From contig JAQGJZ010000364.1 in assembly GCA_028290385.1 (NCBI GenBank), positions 1 through 5,280 on the forward strand: a stretch of 5,280 nucleotides of DNA, read 5' to 3'. This DNA is from Enterovirga sp. (GTDB lineage: Bacteria > Pseudomonadota > Alphaproteobacteria > Rhizobiales > Beijerinckiaceae). Both the position numbers and the translations under genes were made by a program. Positions 1 to 4,657 of the stretch are shown in pieces. Below the pieces are notes generated by a model, which was given only the letters and a program-made list of their open reading frames with translations, had not been told where the DNA came from and did no database searches. Positions within the stretch are counted from its first letter, which is position 1, and every line of letters starts with the position of its first letter.

Positions 1-204
1 GGTGCCGAGCGTCGCGCCCGTGCCGGTGCCGGTCTCGGTCGCGTCGTGGTCCTTGCCCGTGGTGTTGTAGCTGTCGCGCTTGGTCGCGTCGTTGGACACG
101 ATGCTGATGTCGGCATGCGGGATGCCGGCCGCTTCGAGCCGGCCGACGGCCTCGGCTGCGTCCGAGTAGCGATCGAACATCGCGGTGATCGTTCTGGAGG
201 CCAT
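1..204 (-). CDS. General stress protein-like protein, N-terminal part (runs off the left edge)
   Basis: The first 68 codons are visible and the gene continues beyond position 1. The protein opens MASRTITAMFDRYSDAAEAV, followed by a segment ending in GIPHADISIVSND. This is the beta-alpha-beta start of the YflT/GsiB-type 'general stress protein 17M' fold seen in many alphaproteobacterial proteins. Residues 50-68 turn into a Thr/Gly-rich stretch; in relatives a glycine-rich, membrane-active segment follows, but here it lies outside the window. The ATG at 204 is preceded by AAGGA (213-217) at 8-nt spacing. The PepSY-like gene lies 76 nt upstream on the same strand, with hairpins between them, so expression may come from read-through of that stress-promoter transcript; I see no GGAAC-type promoter in the gap itself. 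The family match is by pattern recognition, and the molecular role is unknown. Confidence 0.72.
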   Translation of the reverse strand, partial: MASRTITAMFDRYSDAAEAVGRLEAAGIPHADISIVSNDATKRDSYNTTGKDHDATETGTGTGATLGT

Positions 205-227
205 GTCAGGTATCCTTGGAAAAGGGG

Positions 228-249
228 AGAAAAGCCGCCGTGTGGCGGC
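228..249 (-). terminator. Intrinsic terminator or attenuator after the PepSY-like gene
   Basis: On the minus strand a GCCGCC stem, ACAC loop and GGCGGC stem (249-234) are followed at once by TTTTCT (233-228). This is the layout of a rho-independent terminator, though the T tract is short and interrupted. It lies 31 nt past the stop of the gene ending at 281 and only 24 nt before the next start codon at 204, so it could be a partial attenuator rather than a full stop. Confidence 0.55.
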
Positions 250-259
250 GCGATCGGGC

Positions 260-275
260 CGGCCCCGCAGGGCCG
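260..275 (-). other. Second GC hairpin immediately after the PepSY-like stop codon
   Basis: CGGCCC (260-265), loop CGCA (266-269) and GGGCCG (270-275) form a perfect 6-bp stem beginning 5 nt past the stop codon. No T tract follows it directly. It stands in tandem with the terminator-like hairpin at 234-249 and could protect the 3' end or strengthen termination. Confidence 0.4.
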
Positions 276-280
276 CCGCC

Positions 281-694
281 TTACTGGGCGGCGATGTTGC
301 CCTTGTAGTCGAAGCCGACCGTCACGCTTTTGCCGTTGCGCATGGCCTTGCCGCGCCACACGCCCTGGTCGTCCTTCTTCAGGTCCGTCACGTTCTTCAG
401 CCCGGCCTCTTCGAGGCGCGACTTGGCCTGGCCTTCCGTGAAGGAGTTCGCGCCCTTCTCGAGCGCCGAGGCGGCAACGAATTGCTGCTGCTGGCCGGAG
501 GGGTTGCCCGTGCTCACGGCCGGGTTGGAGGAGCCGGTGGGCGAGCCGGTGCCGGGAGAAGCGGTGCCGGGCGCGGCGGTGCCGGGTGCAGTGCGCGCCG
601 GTGCGCCGGGCGCCGTGGTGTTCGGGGCCGTCGTCTGGGCGAGAACCGGGCCTGCAAGAAGAGCGGCGGCAGCCGCGGCGAGAACAAGTCGCAA
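281..694 (-). CDS. Small secreted PepSY-like protein with Pro/Thr/Ala-rich linker
   Basis: This 137-residue protein has a Sec signal peptide: MR, an Ala/Leu core, then a VLA-Q cleavage site after about residue 19. Residues 21-68 form a low-complexity Ala/Pro/Gly/Thr linker, probably disordered. The globular C-terminal domain (about 80-137) contains FTEGQAKSRLEEAGLKNVTD and GVWRGKAMRNGKSVTVGFDYKG. That is the helix plus beta-hairpin pattern of small PepSY-like proteins common in Rhizobiales and usually left as hypothetical. It is probably periplasmic or envelope-attached. The start is TTG at 694, chosen because a full AGGAGG (700-705) sits 5 nt upstream; the nearby ATG at 717 is out of frame. 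A consensus EcfG-type promoter lies about 80 nt upstream. The function is unknown; a stress role is inferred from the promoter. Confidence 0.82.
   Translation of the reverse strand: MRLVLAAAAAALLAGPVLAQTTAPNTTAPGAPARTAPGTAAPGTASPGTGSPTGSSNPAVSTGNPSGQQQQFVAASALEKGANSFTEGQAKSRLEEAGLKNVTDLKKDDQGVWRGKAMRNGKSVTVGFDYKGNIAAQ
548..592. repeat. Three tandem 15-nt repeats inside the linker of the secreted protein
   Basis: GGTGCCGGG recurs at 548, 563 and 578 with an exact 15-nt period, and a diverged copy lies near 600. On the coding strand the units encode five-residue Ala-Pro-Gly-Thr-type blocks in the linker. In-frame repeats of this kind can change copy number between strains and so alter linker length. 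Confidence 0.7.
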
Positions 695-699
695 GGTGA

Positions 700-705
700 C
701 CTCCT
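700..705 (-). promoter_or_regulatory. Strong Shine-Dalgarno site that decides a TTG start
   Basis: The minus strand reads AGGAGG, then TCACC, then TTG (694-692). This full consensus site at 5-nt spacing, in front of a good signal peptide, fixes the unusual start codon of the PepSY-like gene. Confidence 0.75.
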
Positions 706-773
706 AAAAGAACGCATGGCCCGCGGCGCACGCTGGGTGCCTGCCGAATGGGCACATGCCGTCATGCTGGCCT

Positions 774-798
774 AACGGCTCGGCCGCCCCTCCGTTCC
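774..798 (-). promoter_or_regulatory. EcfG-type (general stress) promoter for the PepSY-like gene
   Basis: On the minus strand GGAAC (798-794) and CGTT (777-774) are separated by exactly 16 nt. This is an exact match to the alphaproteobacterial EcfG consensus GGAAC-N16/17-CGTT controlled by PhyR-NepR-EcfG. Transcription would start near 767 and give a leader of roughly 73 nt before the TTG start at 694. The motif is short, but its spacing, orientation and position all fit. Confidence 0.65.
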
Positions 799-918
799 GC
801 AGCGGACCATTCGATGCTTAACGTCTTGAACTATGGGAGAGTATGTGGGGGCTCCGGGCCCGATGCAGCGCAGGTGGTGGGGAGCACGCACCCCGCGGCC
901 GTGGCCTCCCCCTCGCCG

Positions 919-943
919 GGAACCAGCCCCCTCCCGAACTGTT
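919..943 (+). promoter_or_regulatory. EcfG-type (general stress) promoter for the DUF1206 gene
   Basis: GGAAC (919-923), a 16-nt spacer and TGTT (940-943) match the EcfG consensus except for T instead of C in the first -10 base. The predicted transcription start near 950 leaves a leader of about 25 nt containing the ribosome binding site AAGGGA (962-967) and the GTG at 976. It faces away from the stress-type promoter at 774-798 in the same spacer. Confidence 0.55.
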
Positions 944-961
944 TGGGCCGCGGAGATCATC

Positions 962-967
962 AAGGGA
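962..967 (+). promoter_or_regulatory. Ribosome binding site that decides a GTG start
   Basis: AAGGGA ends 8 nt before GTG at 976. It supports this start over the longer in-frame openings at 748 or 814, whose extra N-terminal residues look non-coding and would begin upstream of the predicted stress promoter. Confidence 0.55.
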
Positions 968-975
968 TTTTGGGC

Positions 976-1791
976 GTGGAGCTTCTGGCGCGGGCAGGCT
1001 ACGGGGCGCGGGGCGCCGTCTATGTCGTGGTCGGGATTCTGGCCGTCCTCGCGGCCATCGGACAGGGCGGCGGGACGGGCGGCAGTCGGAGCGCGCTCGC
1101 GGCGCTGCTGGAGCAGCCCTTCGGGTGGGCGCTGGTCGGGATCCTGGCGCTCGGTCTCGCCTGTTTTGCGCTCTGGCGCCTCGTCGAAGCCGCGACCGAC
1201 GCGGACCAGCGCGGGAGCGAGCCGAAGGGGCTAGCGGTCCGCGCCGCCCACGCGATCAGCGGCCTCGTCTACGGCAGCCTCGCCATCTCGGCGGTCGCGA
1301 TGGCGGCCGGGCGCGGCGGCGGTGGCGGGGGCGAAGACCAGGCGGCGCGCGACTGGACGCGCTGGCTGCTGGCGCAGCCGGCCGGGCGCTGGCTCGCGGC
1401 AGCGGTCGCGCTTGTCATAGTCGGGGTCGGCCTGTCCTACCTTCGGCGCGCCTGGAAGGGCCGGGTGACGGACCGCCTCCGCCTGCCGCCCGGGCATGAG
1501 GATTGGGTGCGCAAGGCCGGGCAGCTCGGTTTTGGGGCGCGGGGCGTCGTCTTCGTCATCGTCGGCGGGTTCCTGCTCGTCGCGGCCTGGCATGCGCGCT
1601 CGGCCGAAGCGCGCGGCCTGGGCGGTGCGCTCGATGCACTGCGCCAGCAGCCCTATGGCGCCGTTCTGCTCGGCGCGACCGCGCTCGGCCTTGCGGCGTT
1701 TGGGCTGTTCGGTCTGATCCAGGCGCGCTACCGGCGGCTGGACGCCCCCGATCTCCGCGACGCGGTGCCGGACAAACTGATTGGGCGCTGA
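976..1791 (+). CDS. DUF1206 family inner-membrane protein, six predicted helices
   Basis: From the GTG at 976 the protein has 271 residues built from three related units of two helices each, the hallmark of DUF1206. Unit 1 (about 4-72) has ARAGYGARGAVYVVVG and QPFGWALVGILALGL. Unit 3 (about 180-252) repeats it as GQLGFGARGVVFVIVGG and QPYGAVLLGATALGLAAFGL. The middle unit (about 88-162) is more diverged, with ISGLVYGSLAIS and QPAGRWLAAAVALVIVGVG. A Gly-rich loop lies at 113-119 and a basic RYRRL after the last helix. No catalytic residues or known activity can be assigned. The frame is open further upstream to an ATG at 748, but the family begins close to the LARAGYGARG motif, and the ribosome site plus promoter support 976. 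The stress-type promoter at 919-943 suggests induction with the general stress response. Confidence 0.85.
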   Translation: MELLARAGYGARGAVYVVVGILAVLAAIGQGGGTGGSRSALAALLEQPFGWALVGILALGLACFALWRLVEAATDADQRGSEPKGLAVRAAHAISGLVYGSLAISAVAMAAGRGGGGGGEDQAARDWTRWLLAQPAGRWLAAAVALVIVGVGLSYLRRAWKGRVTDRLRLPPGHEDWVRKAGQLGFGARGVVFVIVGGFLLVAAWHARSAEARGLGGALDALRQQPYGAVLLGATALGLAAFGLFGLIQARYRRLDAPDLRDAVPDKLIGR

Positions 1792-1808
1792 GCGGCGGCT
1801 CGACGCTG

Positions 1809-1867
1809 CCCGGGCCCTACCCTCACCCGGGCCCTCTCCCCACGCGAAAGGGTGCGCGCCGGCGCGC
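1809..1867. repeat. Degenerate CCCTCACCC-type intergenic repeat with palindrome
   Basis: CCCGGGCCCT occurs twice (1809-1818 and 1826-1835) around a CCCTCA segment and is followed by CTCTCCCC and GAAAGGG. This resembles the CCCTCACCC/CTCTCCC intergenic repeat widespread in proteobacterial genomes. A perfect 14-bp palindrome, GCGCGCCGGCGCGC, closes it at 1854-1867. The palindrome may belong to the element or serve as a weak bidirectional transcription barrier. The inner pairing of the repeat is imperfect, so it appears decayed. Confidence 0.5.
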
Positions 1868-1889
1868 GCTGCGCCGTGTTCGGGGCCGC

Positions 1890-1919
1890 TTGACAACCTC
1901 GGATTATTAGGAATATAAG
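1890..1919 (+). promoter_or_regulatory. Sigma70-like orphan promoter
   Basis: TTGACA (1890-1895) is a perfect -35 hexamer. TATAAG (1914-1919, five of six consensus bases) follows after 18 nt, or ATATAA (1913-1918) after 17 nt. It stands in an AT-rich island within very GC-rich DNA. Transcription would start near 1926 on the plus strand, where no confident gene follows. An ATG at 1951 has GAGGGG 7 nt upstream, but the frame it opens looks non-coding. Confidence 0.5.
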
Positions 1920-1925
1920 CAGCCT

Positions 1926-2100
1926 GTCTCGTCCATCGAGGGGCGCGCTCATGAGGCGTCGTGACGTGGGGCGGGATCGGCGCCTGCGGGCGGGTTTCGC
2001 GAACCCGCACTCGGGGAGCCGGACCAGCGCCGTCCTCCGGGTATTACGGCCCGGGCGCCAGTGCAGCATGGCTAGTGTTCTTTCGCCCGGAAACGGGCGG
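1926..2100 (+). ncRNA. Possible small RNA downstream of the orphan promoter
   Basis: Starting about 7 nt past the promoter, this stretch can fold into at least three stem-loops: GCGGGTT/AACCCGC (1990-2008), CCGGG/CCCGG (2037-2054) and CGCCCG-GAAA-CGGGCG with a GNRA tetraloop (2084-2099). No terminator-like T tract marks a 3' end, so the boundary is only nominal. It matches no RNA family I can recognise. A structured RNA and an untranslated leader are equally possible. Confidence 0.22.
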
Positions 2101-2185
2101 GAGGGCGGAAGAGCGGCAGGTCCGGTCCAAAATCGCCGGCGTGCCGGGGCAACCCGGACGTGGTGTTCGTGTCTCTGGGTCCTCG

Positions 2186-2230
2186 CGTCACCCTCGGATC
2201 AAGTCCGAGGGCAGGCGCCCGAGGATGACG
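2186..2230. repeat. Three-armed palindromic intergenic repeat
   Basis: CCCTCGGA (2191-2198), loop TCAAG and TCCGAGGG (2204-2211) form a perfect 8-bp hairpin. The left arm CGTCACCCTCGG (2186-2197) can instead pair, with one mismatch, to CCGAGGATGACG (2219-2230). This is the pattern of the GGATCAAGTCC/GATGACG repeat scattered between genes in many alphaproteobacteria. It probably occurs in many copies in this genome and is non-coding. Confidence 0.65.
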
Positions 2231-2410
2231 AGGGCGAGCATCGCGGGGACGCCAAAAGGCTCCTTACAAAAATAGATTGAGCGTTTCGGCGTCCCACGCC
2301 CCCTCGATTGTTCTTTCAAGCGCCGAGACACCAGACCCCGGGCCGGGGACGGACGGCGCGTGCGCAGGCGGAACGAGGTGCCGAGGACCCGCGTCGAGAC
2401 GCCGCCGGCT

Positions 2411-3574
2411 TCAGGTCAGCCAGGACGGGCGCGGGCCGCCGCCGGCCGCGACCGACAGCGATGCGCCGCGCGGGCCGATGCCGGGCCCCTCGCGCTGGAA
2501 GTTGGTGCAATACGCGAAGGACATCGCCCGGTCCCGGTCGCACCATGTGAAGGCGCCGCCGGTGCCCGTATGCCCGAACGCGGCCCGGTTCTCGCCCATC
2601 GGGGCGGTCTCGGTCTCGTTGTGCATGAAGCCGTAGCCCATGCGCAGCGGCCGCCGCGTCATGATGCAATCGTGCTCCCAGACGAGCTGGGATGCGCGCG
2701 CGACCGCCTCCGCCGACAGAAGCCGGATCCCATCGATCTCGCCATTGCCGGCGAGCATGGCATAAACCCGCGCGACCGCCCGCGCATTGCCGTGTCCGCC
2801 GAAGGACGGCACCTCGATCTCGCGGATCTCGCGGATGTTCTGGAAATAACCGATCGTCGGGGCCGACTTGAAGGCCCGGCCCAGCGGCGTCTCGGCGTCG
2901 CCCGCGATGGCAAAGAAGCCGTTCTTGGGGTTCGGGTGCATGTCGGAAACGCGCGCCACTTCGTCCGGCCGCAGCCCGATCTGGTAATCCGCGCCGAGCG
3001 GCCCGGTGATCTCCTCGCGGATAAAGGTGCCGACGCTGCGGCCCGTCACGCGGCGCACGATCTCGCCGAGCAGGTAGCCGATGTTGACGGAGTTGTACGC
3101 GCCGCCCTTGCCCGGCTCCCAGGCCGGCTCCTGCTTCTCCAGCGCGCGGATATGGGCCTCCCAGTCGAACCAGGAGCCCGGCTCGGCATGGTCGCAGAAG
3201 AGAACGCCGTCCGTGTGCGACAGGACGTGGCGCACGAGCACGCCGGCCTTCCCGGCCTGCGCGAATTCGGGCCAGTAGGTCGCGACCGGCGCGTCGAAAT
3301 CGACGAGGCCGCGATCGATCAGCATGTGCACGGAGATGGCGCACATGCTCTTCGCGACCGAGTTCATGATGACGATGGTGTCATCCTGCCACGGCTGCGT
3401 TCGGGCGAGGTCCTTGTGGCCGCCCCAGAGGTCGACCACCTTGCGCCCGCTCTTGTAGACGCAGACGGCCGCGCCAACCTCGCCGCGCTCGGCAAAATTG
3501 CGCTCGAATTCCGCGCGGACCGCTGCGAAGTCGGGCTCGCAGGTGCCGTTGATCGGGGTGTCCGCTCGAGTCAT
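2411..3574 (-). CDS. Beta-lactamase-fold serine hydrolase (EstB/class C-like)
   Basis: This 387-residue protein has the length and motif order of the beta-lactamase (PF00144) esterase family. Ser72-Val-Ala-Lys75 is the SxxK nucleophile motif. Tyr160 in AYNSVNIGYLLGEIV matches the YxN/YxS general-base motif. GHTGTGG (334-340) replaces the KTG motif of true beta-lactamases with HTG, as in the esterase and peptidase-like members. No signal peptide is present, so it should act in the cytoplasm, probably cleaving an ester or amide bond; the substrate is unknown. The ATG at 3574 has AGGAG 8 nt upstream (3583-3587). It lies 36 nt after the binding-protein gene and is probably co-transcribed with it. 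The C-terminal tail after residue 370 (Gly/Pro/Ser-rich) looks atypical but no frameshift is evident. Resistance to beta-lactams is not implied. Confidence 0.88.
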   Translation of the reverse strand: MTRADTPINGTCEPDFAAVRAEFERNFAERGEVGAAVCVYKSGRKVVDLWGGHKDLARTQPWQDDTIVIMNSVAKSMCAISVHMLIDRGLVDFDAPVATYWPEFAQAGKAGVLVRHVLSHTDGVLFCDHAEPGSWFDWEAHIRALEKQEPAWEPGKGGAYNSVNIGYLLGEIVRRVTGRSVGTFIREEITGPLGADYQIGLRPDEVARVSDMHPNPKNGFFAIAGDAETPLGRAFKSAPTIGYFQNIREIREIEVPSFGGHGNARAVARVYAMLAGNGEIDGIRLLSAEAVARASQLVWEHDCIMTRRPLRMGYGFMHNETETAPMGENRAAFGHTGTGGAFTWCDRDRAMSFAYCTNFQREGPGIGPRGASLSVAAGGGPRPSWLT

Positions 3575-3610
3575 CGTCGCGTCTCCTGCCGCTTGCTGCC
3601 GCTCTGCAGA

Positions 3611-4591
3611 TTATTGCGCCTTGATGCCGTTCTCTTTGATGATCGGCTCCCAGCGCTGGACCTCGTCCGCCACGAGCTTCGCGGCGGCCTCGCCGCTGCG
3701 CTGCTCCGGCGGGAACGCCTCGAGGCCGAGCGTCGCGTAGGCCTTGAGAACCTGCGGGTCCTCCAGCGTCTTGCGAAGCGCTGCATTCAGGCGCTGCAGG
3801 ATTTCCGGCGGCGTCTTCGCGGGCGCCAGCAGCACGTGCCAGAAGTCGAGCGCGAGTTCCGGATGGCCGAGCTCGGCGATGGACGGCACCGTGGCGAGCG
3901 CCTCGTAGCGCCGGCGCGCCCCGAAGGCGACCGACTTGATCTGGCCGCCCTTGATCAGCTCGGCGGCCGTGGCCGGAGCCGCCCACACCATGTCGACATG
4001 GCCGGCGATGACGTCGTTCATGGCCTGCGCGCCGCCGCGATACGGGACGAGCTCGGCCTGGATGCCGAACGCCTTCACGAACATCAGCGCCTGCAGGTGG
4101 GCGAGCGTGCCGATGCCCGGATGGGCGAAGCGGAGCGAGCGGCCCGGCTCCTTGGCCCAGGCGACCAGGGCCTCGAGCGTATCGGCCTGGACCTTCTTGC
4201 TCACCGCCAGGAAGGAGAAGCTGGTGTTGACCGTGCCCACCGCCGCGAAGTCGCGCCGGGGATCGATGTTCATCTGCGGGAACAGCAGCGAGCCGATGGC
4301 AAGGCCGTTCTGGTGGATGAGCAGCGTGTAGCCGTCGGGGGCAGCCTTCGCGACCCGCGCGGCCCCAACCATGCCGCCCGCGCCGGCGACGTTTTCGATG
4401 ACGATCGGCTGGCCGAGCTCGGCCGTCATCCTGTCGACGATCGCGCGGGCCGCGACGTCGCTCGGGCCGCCGGCCGAATAGCCGGTGACCAGCGTGATCG
4501 TCCGCTGCGGATAGGTTTCCGCCGCGGCGGGGCCGGCGAGCGCGAGCGCCGCCCAGCAGACCGCGCCGGCGAGCATCCTTTTGGTGATCAT
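3611..4591 (-). CDS. Bug/TctC family periplasmic solute-binding protein
   Basis: This 326-residue protein starts with a Sec signal peptide (basic MITKRM, hydrophobic core, cleavage at AAA-ETYPQ after residue 24). The mature start YPQRTITLVTGYSAGGPSD is typical of the Bug family. Further hallmarks are GGPSDVAAR (41-49), ENVAGAGGMVGAARVAK followed by APDGYTLL (66-91), VPYRGGAQAMNDVIAGHVDM (182-201) and a C-terminal helix region with PPEILQRLNAALRKTL (261-276). It should bind a small organic acid or related compound in the periplasm. The TctA/TctB membrane partners are not in this window, so it may be an orphan binding protein, a very common situation in this family. The ATG at 4591 follows GGAGG at 8-nt spacing. 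Flanking hydrolases suggest the ligand is an ester, amide or their acid product. Confidence 0.92.
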   Translation of the reverse strand: MITKRMLAGAVCWAALALAGPAAAETYPQRTITLVTGYSAGGPSDVAARAIVDRMTAELGQPIVIENVAGAGGMVGAARVAKAAPDGYTLLIHQNGLAIGSLLFPQMNIDPRRDFAAVGTVNTSFSFLAVSKKVQADTLEALVAWAKEPGRSLRFAHPGIGTLAHLQALMFVKAFGIQAELVPYRGGAQAMNDVIAGHVDMVWAAPATAAELIKGGQIKSVAFGARRRYEALATVPSIAELGHPELALDFWHVLLAPAKTPPEILQRLNAALRKTLEDPQVLKAYATLGLEAFPPEQRSGEAAAKLVADEVQRWEPIIKENGIKAQ

Positions 4592-4636
4592 GACGATGTC
4601 CTCCCGAGTCTCTTGTTGTTCAGGCGAAGAATGGGA

Positions 4637-4657
4637 CCGGAGCGCTCAGCGCTCCGG
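4637..4657 (-). other. Perfect hairpin with the UGA stop codon as its loop
   Basis: On the minus strand CCGGAGCGC (4657-4649), TGA (4648-4646) and GCGCTCCGG (4645-4637) form a 9-bp GC stem whose three-base loop is exactly the stop codon of the CocE-type gene. The sequence after it (TCCCATTCTT) has no T run, so classic termination is doubtful. Terminating ribosomes would melt it. It could act as an mRNA 3' stabiliser or a partial intercistronic barrier that sets the ratio between the hydrolase and the binding protein. Confidence 0.5.

Larger units (their letters stand above)
1792..2410. other. Gene-poor gap with repeats, an orphan promoter and hairpins
   Basis: About 620 nt lie between the converging DUF1206 and serine hydrolase genes. 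Open frames cross it in several directions, but they run through palindromic repeats, are Arg/Pro/Gly-rich and resemble no family I know. It contains repeat elements at 1809-1867 and 2186-2230, a sigma70-like promoter at 1890-1919, and hairpins at 1990-2008, 2037-2054 and 2084-2099. No clear intrinsic terminator was found for either flanking gene. Confidence 0.6.

Noticed and set aside
748..975. Longer N terminus for the DUF1206 protein
   Set aside because: The 76 extra residues look like translated spacer, and the start would lie upstream of the stress-type promoter at 919-943. The family begins near LARAGYGARG.
1231..2010. Long minus-strand open frame (259 codons) opposite the DUF1206 gene
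   Set aside because: It is antisense to a convincing membrane protein, runs through the CCCTCACCC-type repeat, is Arg/Pro-rich and resembles no family.
2084..2099. CGCCCG-GAAA-CGGGCG hairpin as an intrinsic terminator
   Set aside because: No T tract follows the stem on either strand.
1951..2280. Plus-strand open frame of 109 codons with promoter, GAGGGG and ATG
   Set aside because: The signals in front are plausible, but the product is Arg/Gly-rich, passes through the palindromic repeat at 2186-2230, and uses rare AT-ending codons (TTA, AGA, ATA, CTT) unlike its neighbours. It is kept only as an alternative in the orphan-promoter finding.
2369..2393. GGAAC motif as a third stress promoter
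   Set aside because: There is no convincing CGTT at the right spacing (only GCGT or CGTC), and no plus-strand gene lies downstream.
2316..3344. Second long minus-strand frame overlapping the serine hydrolase
   Set aside because: It is an Arg/Ala/Gly-rich shadow of the hydrolase in another frame, a normal effect of high GC content. The other frame carries all the catalytic motifs.
2411..3574. Calling the serine hydrolase an antibiotic resistance beta-lactamase
   Set aside because: It lacks a signal peptide, has HTG in place of KTG and fits the esterase branch of the fold better.
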